Positions 21,434-33,563 of a stretch of DNA of 64,000 nt are shown piece by piece. The stretch spans positions 5,394,001 through 5,458,000 of the forward strand of contig CANTUV010000002.1 in the NCBI GenBank assembly GCA_947685225.1, read 5' to 3'. This DNA is from Garcia nutans (lineage: Eukaryota; Streptophyta; Magnoliopsida; Malpighiales; Euphorbiaceae). The translations under genes were made by a program, and so were the position numbers. Under the pieces are notes generated by a model that searched no databases, was not told the origin of the DNA, and worked only from the letters and a program-made list of their open reading frames with translations. Numbering within the stretch: the stretch's first letter is position 1; each line of letters starts with the position of its first letter.

Positions 21434-23598
21434 TGTAATGTCTGAAATTTTAAGTAGTGACTGTCTAAACTATATAGATATTGGATTGTGTATAGTGGTA
21501 AGAGTAACTCAACTATTGGAAATAGAAGGAAAAATAGGATTAGTTAAGTCTTAAAAATTTAAAAGTCAAATCCGAGTACGGATAAAATTAGTATTTTTGA
21601 GAAAGAATCTTTAAGTGATGAAACTTTATAAAAATATCATTTTAATACTAAAATTGAATTTTATTGAAATTATAATGCGTAATATGGGTAAAGGAGTGCA
21701 AACCATTTATTTTTTGACCAAGTCTAGTCCAAAATTTTAAAAAAATTTGAAATAATTTTTATAATATTTATTATTTATTATTTAAATATTAAAAGAAAAA
21801 AAAAGAAAAAAAAGAAATTTTAAATATTTATTGCTAGTTTGTGAGAGAATCACTAAAATGGTTATCATCTAATCAAAGGGAAAGTGAGGAAAGAGAAAGG
21901 AAGAAGTACTTTGAAGAAGATTTGTGCTTGTATATTTATAATTTGCTAATCTTTCATTTTCTTTAAAATTTTTGAATTATGTGGGTTCACTACACTACTT
22001 TGATTGAATTGTTGTGATGAAACTTGTTAATTGGATTTGCAGAGAGAGAAAGTAGAAATATATAATTAAGTGAATAGACCAATTTAGGGATATGAAAGTT
22101 TAGGGTTTAGAATTGGATATAAAATTAATAGTTGAAAAAATTGGTGTTGAATTCTTAATTAATTATGGAAAAGTATATTTATAAAAACTCAAGGTTTTGG
22201 ATGTGAAGAATTTCTCAAAGATTTGTGTATAATTAAGAATTGGCATGTGGGAAGCTAAACATGGGTGTGTGAATTGAAAAATCTTCAAAATCTTGAAAAT
22301 CAATGGAATAGGTATTGATAGACACACCTGTGTCTAATCTTTTTCTTCTATTTCCTCTTCTTTTAAGCCTGAAAATGCTCCACCTTAATCCTATAGATGA
22401 TTATTTATCAAAATTACAATAATTTAGCAAAATTTATTTGTAATCTAAAGTAGATACAAAATTATCAAGTTTTAAAGTTGAATTGATTATTTCTAATATA
22501 ACTGGTGAATATATCCCAAGTGAAATATGTTTAAGAACTTTTTTCTTATTTATAAGGTTAAAATGAAGACATTTGAATGATAAGGAGGAAAGTGTGAGAA
22601 ATAGTGTCCTTTGCAAATAATTGATATGATTTTAATTAAGTGATACCGTAGTGACAATATTTATTGGAAAAAAAGAAATAATTTAGTTGCTCAAATCATA
22701 CTGATTTTAAACTTAGAATAAGATTGAATGGCTAGCTATAGGGCAGACGTCTAAACTATTACTAGGCATTATATGTGTCTGTACTGATACTATGCATTTC
22801 ATACCATTACTGATACTAGGCACTCATGCCATTACTAGGCCACTGGTCGTACTGATTGATATTTTTCCTAGAATTCAATTGTTGTTATCAAACTTATTAT
22901 CTGAACCTAAGATTTAAAATTTAGTATGTGCGGGCACAATAAATGAAATTTACCAAAATAAATAAATTCTAGAAAGTGAATAGTTGTTATTTGTAATGAA
23001 TTTTGAATTTATTAATGCTATAATAAGTTAACTATATAATGCAAAAATTTATTTACATGTCTTGTTCACATTTTAAAGTGCAAATTCTTCTTTGATAATC
23101 TAAAGGTGATGATCATAATTGTCTCAAGTAAAATTTCAATATTATTTTTTTATTTTATAACTTTTACAAATTATGAATATACAAGCACCATTAACTAAAT
23201 GCCTAGCGTGTTAGATTTATTTCTAACATTCAGGTTAGAAGAAATGGATAGACCTAGTCGAGAGAGATTGAGGATTCAAGATCAACTGCATTGAGAAGGT
23301 GGCTACTGTAAAAGTTTTGTTTTATGTAATTACTTTTTTTAACATAGCAAAATTTTATCTATAATGAAAGTTGTATGATACAGTCTGCGAGAGTTTAATA
23401 TATTTAAAAAAATAGTTGAACTATAATTTTGTATTAAACTATATTAGCTATAGAAAAGATATACAATGTGAATAGATTTATAAAATGTATAATTATTAGT
23501 TATTAGAGCTAGTAACTATTGATGATTGAATAAAAAGTGTTTAAGTATTATGTGACATTCCTTGATGGTTCTTAATGGGATTATCAAGAGGTGTTATA
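21434..23598 (+). mobile_element. Solo LTR of a Tekay-like element inside Tat-2
   Basis: Begins TGTAATGTCTGAAATTTT and ends AGAGGTGTTATA (family end GGTGTTACA). It is flanked by ATAAT (21429-21433) and ATAAC (23599-23603), a near-perfect 5-bp TSD. The flanking Tat-2 sequence rejoins as in Tat-3 near 45890. At 22750-22860 it carries imperfect repeats around ATACTAGGCAC in the place of the Tekay hypervariable cassette. No internal region remains, so this is an LTR-LTR recombination product. Confidence 0.78.
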
Positions 23599-23603
23599 AT
23601 AAC

Positions 23604-24129
23604 AGCTCAGGGTAGGTTATTATGGTTCACAAGTAAATAAAAAGCAAGCTAAAATCTTGTAAAAGCTCAAAGGGACATACTAGGGATTGATGTTAATAGG
23701 GTGGATTTACATTGTCGGCTTGCCAAACAATGCCTAGATCACTTCTTCCTTAAACAAGTAGAGTTTAATTTCACCTCGAAAGTTTGTTAAAGCATGTTCT
23801 AAGATCGACTAGACCTAGACAATCATAATTATGTAGGAACCTCTCTAAGTAAGCATACACAGCTCAATGCTATGAACAACTCCCTCACCTAGTAAAGTAA
23901 TTAGAATTATAATGCATATATATACAAATTTATGAATATCAAGCTAGGTTTGTCATTGGTTGAGCGCCAAAATGAACAAAGACCAATAAAAATTTAATAA
24001 AATTAATTTATTTAAATAATCTTAATTTGAAAAAGATAATTGTTCTAGAAAACACCAAAGAAGAAAAATGAAATAGAAACCAAATAAGCCAAGGGAAGTT
24101 TATTAAGTTAGAGAAAAAAATGCTTCTTC
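23604..24129 (-). other. Tat-2 sequence between gag and 3' region
   Basis: No ORF. It matches Tat-3 45903-46415 block by block (AACAATGCCTAGATCA near 23727 and 46028; TTTCACCTCGAAAGTTTGT near 23770 and 46068). The match shows this join of gag to 3' region, with no pol, is ancestral to both elements. Confidence 0.75.
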
Positions 24130-25596
24130 TACTTGGACATATCAGAGGCAATGGTCATTACCTCCTCATCCGCAATTGGTCTAAGCTTGCTCAGTAGCAC
24201 CTCCTCTTTAGCAGTTCTTCCATCTACATCTTGAAAAGTCTATAAGACAAAACTTTCCTTCAATCCTCCCTCTATCATGAAGGTCGATGCTGGTGGTACT
24301 CTTCCAAATTTAGGCAAAGGATTACTATTGGTGTTGGCCTTATCAGTCTTAGGTAGCTTACCGCTATCAATATGATCTTGAATATCATGTCTTAATCGAA
24401 TGCATATATCTTTCTCATGTCCTAGTTTCTAATGAAATTGACAAAATGCTTTGGTATCAAAATTTAGGGTAAAGGATTCAGCAAAGGTCGAGGAGCTAAT
24501 AGCTGTAACAACCCTTTCTTCTATAGCTTGTTGAAAATCCAAGACAAAGGTCTCCCTATATCTAAAAACTACTTTATATTTGCTTGACCAATTGCATTGA
24601 CATCTACCACTTTGTGTGTACCTTGATTGCCACACTAATAATTTTCCCTCTCATTCCATCTTCCTAAAAAAATGGTTCTTCTCTCTTTCCTAATCTTCTA
24701 TTTGCAAGCCATCTTGGAGGTCTTTGAAATCTCTGATAAGTGTGTGAGACATATGTTCATGCAGATTAGGTAGGACACCTCTTACTATCATCCTAATATA
24801 GTCAAACTCATCGGGCCTCTTCTTTAGGACGACAGCCTTGTTCCTCCATCTTTTCACATTGTCAACAAAATTCTTATTGGCTATTGTCTGATACTTTTCA
24901 CCTCCATCAGGGTTACTTCTAGCACAACATTATACACATATTACTGAATAAAAACTTTGTACAATAAATCCCAATCTTTTTTGGTACTTTCCTCAAAAGC
25001 ATTGAACTAATTCTGCAAAATAGGGTCCAAAGAAAGCATAAAATACCTCAAGGGCTACAGACTACTTGGTGGTGTTGTACTACTTAATATGGAAGCGAGG
25101 ATTCCCTGTTCCATTAATATGGAAGCGAGGATTCCCTGTTCCATCAAACTTAGCAAAGGAAGGTATCTTGAATTTAGGAGGGATTCCTTCATTATCCTCA
25201 AATAACTTATCAACCTTTGACGCTTCTTCAGTATTCAGTTTCTTTTCAAACTTCTTTTCCAGATCAGCAATCATTGTTTCCACATCTGAAGTTTTAGTTT
25301 TTCCACAATCACTTTCTCTATAGCCTTTGTTTTTTTCTTCTTTTCTTGAGGATCTTGGAAGTATTGAGCCCAGTCATCATCATCATCAATTATCACTTGT
25401 CATCATTAAAGGCTACCTCACCAACCTTAGCCTTTCCCTTATCCTTATGCTTCTTAGTACTAGCAGATGCTTCAACAATGCTTTTCAATATTGCAGCTAG
25501 CTAGTTATTCACTGTCTTAGATAGGGCCTCCTTCAATTCTTCCATCTTAGAGTTGACAACATCATTTAATAGCTTCTGAACTTGCTCAGGTTCCAT
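24130..25596 (-). pseudogene. Tat-2 gag (degraded)
   Basis: Start ATG at 25596-25594 gives MEPEQVQKLLNDVVNSKMEE, matching the N-termini of Tat-5 and Tat-3 gag. Downstream come MIADLEKKFEKKL, SKVDKLFED and PSFAKFDGTGNPRFHI (25283-25080), a capsid region, and a zinc-finger-like CX2HX4HX4C near 24430 with all four ligands kept but a stop inside. It is broken by nonsense codons (e.g. in VNN*LAAIL) and frameshifts. A 30-bp in-frame duplication at 25084-25140 repeats ten codons around GTGNPRFHI. No protease follows. Confidence 0.85.
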
Positions 25597-26068
25597 TACT
25601 TTTGATGCGAAATTGACTGAATTCTCACTGAATTCTACATTACTGGCATAGGTCAGATTATCGTAAGCTCTTAGACTGCTATACTCTAGGTCTATGGGCT
25701 AGAAAAAATCAATGTTCATGTAATGCAATGCACATATGAATGTATGCATGTGTAACAAATAAACAAACAAAAAGAATAAAGATGCTCCTCTCAACCTTAT
25801 ATCTCCCGCACACATATGACGAGTCTCTTTTCCTAGGTATATGGTTAACAAAACATCAATATGGGATATCTTATTTTCAAAAAATTCACTCTAACAATTT
25901 AACCAATAGTTATATTTTTGAATTAAGAAGTCAATCCATAATAATTCCCATTAATAAGTCTTAATCTATTAGTCCAACAAAAAGATAGCTTTTATGCTAT
26001 ATTTTGGATTAAACCAAATTAAAGAGTTTATCATAAATAGATTTTCCATTTGGAAAAGAAAATAATGG
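25597..26068 (-). other. Tat-2 5' leader, part next to gag
   Basis: Non-coding. It is homologous to 47227-47650 of Tat-3 and 58075-58541 of Tat-5 (the CATACATGCATACATTTG-like run and AGACTCGYYATTCGTGT phrases). It is interrupted by the solo Tat LTR at 26069. Confidence 0.75.
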
Positions 26069-28202
26069 TGTAGACCCTTAATTTTTGACCCAATCCGGTC
26101 CAATATTTTTATTTAGTCCTAAATGATTTTTGTTGTCTAATTGGTCCAAAATAATTTTTATTAAATAATTTTTGCTTTAGTATCTAATTTTTATTAATAA
26201 AAAATAAAAATAAAAATAAAAATCGGCATCGGAAAAATCAGCGATGAAAAAATATTGGCGCGGGCCCGTGGGCATTTCGCCCGCAGGATTTTTCTGCGAG
26301 CAAAATGGCGCACGCCATTTTTCCCGCAGGAAAATCCTGCGGGCGAAATGGTCGCCCGCAGGAATTTCCTGCGGTAGACTCCCGCTCCTTGCCCTCTGCT
26401 GCAGTTTCCTACGACAGATTTTTTTTTGGCAGCGTATTTTTTTCCCGCGGCAATTGTTTTCGGCAGCGTAATTTTTCTGACGCAAATTTTTTAAAACCTA
26501 ATTCAATTAGGTTTCGGTTTCCTTTTCTTATTAATATTACTTGCCATGATTAATTAGGAATAAACCATATCAAACCACTATGAATAAGGACCAAAGGTAA
26601 TGAAATTGAGGAGGCCGAAAGGGACAGTGAAAAAAAATCCAAATCCATGAAGGAAAAGCTTGAAATCAATTGATTTTTAAAGTAGCAGAAACACGATTTA
26701 AGGGATTCAAAAGGCAAAAAGGCTGGTTTTTTGAGCTTGTTCTTCCAAGAAGAAATTTTGGTGCAACCTACAAAATAAGGTATGAGATTCTAATTTCTTT
26801 ATTTTTTTTTTCACAGTAGCTAAAACCCATGTTTTTCAAAAGTTAAAATCTTAGAACTTTAATTTAGTTTTTTCCAAAGTTAAAAATACTAATACGTTAC
26901 TTTATTCTCCAAAAAGACTTAAAATTGTTAATTTTAGCTCTTCAAAATCTTAAAACCTTAAATAAACATATTTTTCAACAAAACCAAAATTTGATTCTGT
27001 TTCTTTCAAAATTTTAAACTTGGTTCTGTTTCTTCCAAAAAGCCATAAAAACATCTTTTCTATTTATAAAAATTTTAATCTGTTTGTTTAAATTCATAAA
27101 ACCTCATGAAATCATCAAATTGTCTTTCTAAACCCTAATTCAAATTCATCACCCGAGACCCTAATTTTAAATCCTAAAACCCTAATTCAACTTCTAAACC
27201 TAAAATAATAAACTAACTCCTTTAAAACCTTAAACCTTAATTTTTACTGAGCCCTAATCCTTTAAAACATTAAAAACTATAAATACATAAATACTTTAAA
27301 TTTTACACAGTAGCTTGAAATCATCATTTAAAACCATGAATCAAAAGTATTTTAAAGTGTCTAAAACCCTAGTTTCATGATTTCACCATTCAAATATTAA
27401 TTTAGTTAATCAAAGAGTCTTACCAACCTTTTAAAACATAAAACCCTAATCTATTTTAATTCCATAAAAAGTCACAGTAGCTATAATTGGACTTTTATTT
27501 GCTTTATTCAATTCCATATTTGATTATGTTTTGATTTATTTTATATGCTTTAATTTATGTAAGTTCAATGCTTGGTTTATTTTATTTATCATGGATGGAT
27601 GTTTACTTTTTATTGATATTTGATACCTTTGATGAATGATTTATTTATTATGAATGGTTATTTACTTTTATCAATTTATTTAGATTTCCAAATGTTGTAA
27701 GAAGTATGTTTCTACTTGGTGGGTACCTCATTTAAACATCATGTAATTTAATTTGCTTTTTCTATCTTAGAACTTATGTAAAGGGCATGTTTCTACCTTT
27801 CGGTGGGTGTCTTATCTAGGCATGTGATGTAAGGACATGTTTCCATCTTCGGATGGGTGTCCATTTATTTGCTTTGTTTGGACATTGCTTTGATTTTAAT
27901 GTAATGATGCTTTCTTTTAATTATTGTGTGTAATATGGATAATGTTATTATATTTAAGAATTTTACAATATTAAGACCTGTAAAGGAGGCCGATTCCAAT
28001 GAACCGGGCATTGTGGGGGTGCTGGGCCATTTCTCACCTTCCCCACACGTACCTAACTTTTCGAAGCCATTAGGGGGTTGGGGATTCCTTAGGTTCGTGT
28101 TCTCCGGACTTAGGTTCGTGTTCTCTAAGGCCCGGAGCCTAAACAGTGCCGAAGTCGCAAGAACCATTCCACCAGGAGTGGGGGCAAAAATCCCCGCTCA
28201 CA
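26069..28202 (+). mobile_element. Solo Tat LTR inside the Tat-2 leader
   Basis: Begins TGTAGACCCTTAATTTTTG, ends TCCCCGCTCACA, and is flanked on both sides by the TSD AATGG (26064-26068, 28203-28207). It is the best-preserved Tat LTR here at 2,134 bp. It carries nested GC-rich hairpins (26274-26374), several AAACCCTAA teloboxes (27130, 27177, 27441), three stem-loops (27701-27862) and the GC-rich R/U5 end. The leader sequence rejoins across it as in Tat-3 near 47660. Orientation is opposite to Tat-2. Confidence 0.93.
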
Positions 28203-28207
28203 AATGG

Positions 28208-28946
28208 TTCATGCTATAAACAAACCAATGATTAACAATTCTTGGTATAAGTTAGGCCCAAAATTGATTTTTAATATTCCATAGTTGACCTAAATAGTTG
28301 TAAGCCCATTTAAGAAAAAATTTTGGCAGTAAAAACTCGAGTTTGGGTCGAAATATTTTTTATTTCATTTAAAAAGTGTTTCAAAGCCCATAAGAAAAGG
28401 TTTTTTAAAAAAAGAATATTGGGCTTTATACTTGGGCCATGAGGTAGAAAATAATTTTTGACCCATTTTAGAAAATTTTATATCCAAAGACCATCTTAAA
28501 AATTCTTAAAAATAATTTTTGTTTTTTGGGCTTAAATGAGTAAAACTATTTTTAACTTACAATACAATTAGGTCATATTAGGAAAAGAACAAATCAAATA
28601 AGCCATGGTTGAAACCAAGATATATCAATCATAGTCAATCAATAAGCATTTGGGTAAAAATCTAAGGAAAAAAACTAAGCCAATTACATGAGCTTTAGTC
28701 TTTGGGTTGAAAAGTTTAGGATTCTATAACAAGTATATCCCAAAAGGTACGTGGTTATGCTAGATCTCTATACTTTGAGTGAAAGAATGGTATCGTTGAC
28801 ATAACATAACATGGGTTACACGGGCAACCTAACTCACATACACAACACGTTCTAAATGATACAATGGATAATAGCATAATAAGAAAGAATAAAATAATAT
28901 AAATACAAACAATATCAACTTCTCTTATCCCCAGTAGAGTCATCAC
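28208..28946 (-). other. Tat-2 5' leader, part next to the LTR, with degraded primer-binding site
   Basis: Non-coding leader, matching Tat-3 47660-48378 and Tat-5 57397-58075. Next to the LTR, the - strand reads TGATGACTCTACTGGGG (28946-28930), a mutated form of the Tat primer-binding site TGGCGACTCCACTAGGG seen intact in Tat-5. Confidence 0.75.
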
Positions 28947-30580
28947 TATGAGTGGGGATTTTTGCCCCCCTACTCCTATGTGGAATGGTCCTTGTGATTT
29001 TGATACTGTTAGGCTCAGGGCCTTAGAGAACATGGGCCTAAGCTCGGAGAAAATGGAGTCACCACTCAGATGGGATAGAAAGATAGAAAGGGGTAGATGA
29101 CTTGATTCCTAAGGAATCCCCAACCCTTTATTGGGTTCAAAAAGTTGGGTACGCATAGAGAAGGTGAGAAATGCCCATCACCCCCATAACGCCACATTCA
29201 TTAGAACCAGCCTCCTTTTTAGGTCTAAATATTATTGAATTCTTAAGCATTATATATTATCCGTACTACTAGCAATTATTGAAATAAGTAATCATTATAT
29301 TATAAATCAAACAAACATATAAAATGGACACCTATCAAAAAATGGAAACATGCCCTCAGAAATATCCAAATGTCTATAAAGATAATAAATAAAATAGGAA
29401 ACCCACCAAAACGTGGAAACGTGTCCTTTATAATTGTCCCAAAGTCTTTAAATAAATTAAATTACAGGAAATAAAATAAACAAATAGGTTACCTATCAGT
29501 GGAAACATGACTTTTACATCCTTAAAATCCAAATAATAAAATTAATACCATTCAACCATACATAGCAAAACAAATAATCCAAACATGAAGTTTATTCATC
29601 AAAAAAATTATAATAAATTAGAGTTTAATAAAAGGAAATAAAGGTTAATCACAAATTGCAATCTATAAATAAATATTGACTCAATTGATGAGGGGTCATG
29701 TACGGCGATCCTGTTAGCCAATTAGTGGGCGAAAGTCAAGGGGCAGAACCTTCGAAACGTAAATGATTTATAATATATTATTTTGGTGGGGAATTAGAGT
29801 TTCTATCTAAATTAGGATTTTATATTTATACAATTTAGGATTTTTTCTAAATTAGGATATTATTTGTGAATTAGGGTTTTAGAAACAAGATTAGGGTTTA
29901 AATATGTAGATTAGGGTTTTTTGAATATGAATTAAAGCTAATTATGAAAACAATGTAAGATTGGGATTCTATAATCTATTTAAGTGTCGGATAAAATTAA
30001 AGCTAAAACTTATCAAAATAAAGAAAACTTCACAGCATGCTAAATTAGAAAAAAAGATAAAAAAAAAAAAGATAGTTAACTTTAATTTAAATAGAGTAAG
30101 AAGATAATACCGATGTCTGTAGTCTCCACCAATTTTAATTTGTTATTAACCTTGGTTGAGTGGAACAATCTGAAGACCAATCCTTTTTACCACTAACTTC
30201 TTGATTTTTATGTTTGGTTTTATATCTTTGGGTTTTTTTGAGTTTCTATTTGTTTCTTACTTTTTCCTCAATTGTGTTACTATCCTCTGATTGTTATTAG
30301 CTACTGTCCCTTGTTTAATTATTTAAGTCTGTATTTATAAAAGAAACTAGGTTAACATTAGGTATATAAAATGAGCTTAATCAGGATTAGGGCTCAGATT
30401 AAGTACCAAAGTAGGAACCGTATCGAATTAAAATTTGTTTAATTCAACATGAAACCATGGCCATATCAAATTGGATCAAGTCCAAATCAATATGAATGTG
30501 TCCATATCAAATTATACTTGATATAATTTGATATGGATTGTCTATATAGAATTGGATCAAGTCTAATTTGATATGGACAT
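28947..30580 (-). repeat. Tat-2 5' LTR, main part
   Basis: Starts TATGAGTGGGGATTTTTGCC, where the family has TGTGAG. It carries the stem-loop region (29320-29520) and three TTAGGGTTT teloboxes at 29871, 29891 and 29911. It is interrupted by the LARD at 30581 and resumes at 40069. Confidence 0.85.
30576..30580. repeat. Target-site duplication GACAT of the LARD (left copy)
   Basis: GACAT precedes the left LTR and is repeated at 40064-40068 directly after the right LTR. Confidence 0.95.
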
Positions 30581-33563
30581 TGTAACACCCCGATACCCTA
30601 TATAAGTACTATGCGTATACCTAATATACATACAGTAAATATATAAAGTATAAGGATGTCACTTTTCGTTACCTTTTAAAAACCTGTAACAGAGTTCAAA
30701 CCATAATACATTAATTTAAATAACATTTACAAAATCATTATCTTTATCAAAAACTTCATTTATACATATAAATACTCTCTCGTCAGAAATACATCATAAT
30801 TAAAGTTTATACATGTATGCATTACCCTCTAGTTGGTCTCGACAAACTTTACTCTTCTTGTGGCATAACAAAAGACTTCATATCTTCCATCTATATACCT
30901 GCGCGAATAAACACCCGCGCTAAGCCCGAGAGCTTAGTAGTCCAACTATAAAATATAAACATATAGTATAGAAGTATTGACATATAATGATACATCAATT
31001 CAATATATAATTAGTTCTTATCATATCTTCTTTTCTTTTTAATTTCATCTTTAATATATCCTAGCTAATTTCAAATATGATGTACATATATACATAATAT
31101 TATCACCAACCCCAATGCATCACCAATACTCAAAACCAATATATTAATACCCCTACATTATATATACCATACCAATCATTATTGCAATACACAAATTACA
31201 TATCATACAAATCATAAATCACATTTACAATAAAGACAACCTTTATCATCAACCACAATTCATTTACATATTACACTTAATAACATTATATTATTCACAA
31301 TTCACCAAGCATAATTCATTATTAATACTCACAATCAATATTTCAATACTTGCATTTCACATTGACAATAAAGACAGACTCGGGCCCAAAACACTAATAT
31401 GTTATTCAAAGTTCAGAGTTACTGCTTTGGTTCATAGTCACAATCATCACGCCCGTAGGCAATGTATATACATGTATCTCTATCCATGGATAGTGTAACA
31501 GACCTAGTCTCTTGGACCATCAACTCAACACATATGAGGAGATCCTCAACCCGGCAAGACTGTTACAAATCATATATCTCATATTCACAATTCTCATAGT
31601 GTAACAGACCCAGTCTCTTGGACCATCAACTCAACACATATGAGGAGATCCTCAACCCGGCAAGACTGTTACCTTTCATCATTTCTTAGGCATGCCACCC
31701 AAATCCAGAACTCTGAAACTGAATAACATATTAAACAAACAATTCATTTATTATTTCATTATCAATCTCATCATCAATTAGGCCAACATGCCTTATCTCT
31801 TTCAATTGAATTATCATAGCCAATCACAATGGCTTCATATCATATCATATCTCAATCCATATGATACATATAGCATCATTGATATCACATTTCAAAGTAT
31901 ATTATTCATATAATACATTGCCATACACAAGATTCACAATGCATATAACATAACATTTTCTCACTTCTCAAAACACATTAACATCATTCATTACTAGAGC
32001 ATTTATCATAACAAATTGCACATACCTTAAGAATGATCCTCATTTCTTCCTACCTTTCCCATTTCATATTTCATCCTTTATATATATTCTTCATTTACAT
32101 TCACAATATAATAGCTTATTTAACACTTTCATCCCAATGTGTTAATGTTCAAAGACATATAAGGATATACAATCAAATAGGGTTTATGCTTACCTGGTTA
32201 ATGATCTTCACATCCTTCACATCATTCAATCATCACCTTAGTCCAATTATGTTAACAATATAATAGATCACTTAACACATTTGCAAACAAATGTGTTAAG
32301 CCTCAAATTATGTAATTAAATACAATCATATGTATTGGTACTTACCTCAAGAACTAGTCCCATCAATCTATACATTTCTTTTCTTTCCAAGAATTCTCCA
32401 CATTTAGGTTAATGCAACCCAATCTCTTCAAAACCTAATCCAAAGGAATATTAGCAAAATGACCATATGAATAGTACATTCTGGTTTAAGACTCCATTTT
32501 ATCCTTATTTTGAAAAATTGTATAAAATAATCTACTTGACTAAAAATTCTAAAATTTTTACAGAATTTAGTTTTGTATCTTAAAATCATTCCTTTAAAAT
32601 TTCAGATCAAAATGAACACAAAATCTTGGTCAAATAGTTCACCTAACCAGACTGCCCCAATTGCCCTGCATCCTGGCAGCAGTTCTGAACTTTGTAAATT
32701 CCATAAATCAAATTCAATCAACGTGGTTCCAAATTATTTTTCTCAAATACTAGACTCACTAAGCAACAACATATCCAAAATTCACTTCAAGAAAATTTTT
32801 CTATAATTAATTAAAAATCATACAAGTCACAGCCTTTACTAATTGTAAAACAGAAAAAAATTCACTAAACACAACTCTTACTCTTCCATCACCAACACCA
32901 ACCTAGCTTCTTATCTTTAATTCCATTTCAACACTTTTACACACACCATACACAAACACACTCCATCAACCATCCATATCAACTCACCAATCCCAAACAC
33001 AATTTCAAAAGAACAAAGGAAAATCAAGAGAAAGAACTTACCTAAGTTGTTGAATTCCACAAATCTTCAATTAAATCCTTTGATTCTCCCTTCAATTTGA
33101 TGTTAGAATTAAACAAATCTCACTTTGCTCTCTCTTGTCTAAGGAGGAGCCAACCAACGTGGAGAAGAGAAGAAGAAGAAGAAGGAAATGAAGAAAAGAC
33201 AAAATATCACCTCTTTAAATCTCCACCAAGTGATTCAACAAGAGTAATTACCTAAACACCCTTATACCATTTGTCTTGATTACCATTCATTACATGCCCT
33301 TTATAGTAACTTCACACTTAACAAAAATAAATATCTTCTTTCCTTGACTCTTCATTTTGACCAACTTATATGTTATATATATCATCATATACACAACATA
33401 TACCATTCTCTCTAAACCCTAAATTCTTTCCCAAATCACATATACATAAACATTCTTTTCTCTATTTCTTTTCTCTTGTAATTTAACACATATATTCAAT
33501 CCAATTATATAACAACAACAACAACATAATCACAACTTCTAGGGCATATATGAGGATATTACA
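30581..33563 (-). repeat. LARD 3' LTR
   Basis: On + it runs from TGTAACACCCCGATACCC to ATGAGGATATTACA. Near 31396-31732 an inverted repeat brackets two ~73-bp cassettes spaced 106 bp apart. A GAA microsatellite lies at 33166-33184. ORFs inside are chance and recur exactly in the other LTR. Confidence 0.95.
31491..31674. repeat. 106-bp-spaced duplicated cassette in the LARD LTR
   Basis: Two near-identical ~73-bp cassettes (31494-31567 and 31600-31672), each bounded by GTAACAG and CTGTTAC inverted ends. They are separated by a ~30-bp spacer. The same pair occurs in the other LTR 6,500 bp away (37994-38172). Confidence 0.88.

Noticed and set aside
26177..26553. Overlapping ORFs on both strands at the GC-rich patch
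   Set aside because: They follow from palindromic GC-rich hairpin sequence in a solo LTR, and similar frames do not persist in other LTR copies.
32033..32806. ORFs of 76-77 codons repeated at 38533-39306
   Set aside because: Their recurrence only reflects the two near-identical LARD LTRs; there are no recognisable domains.
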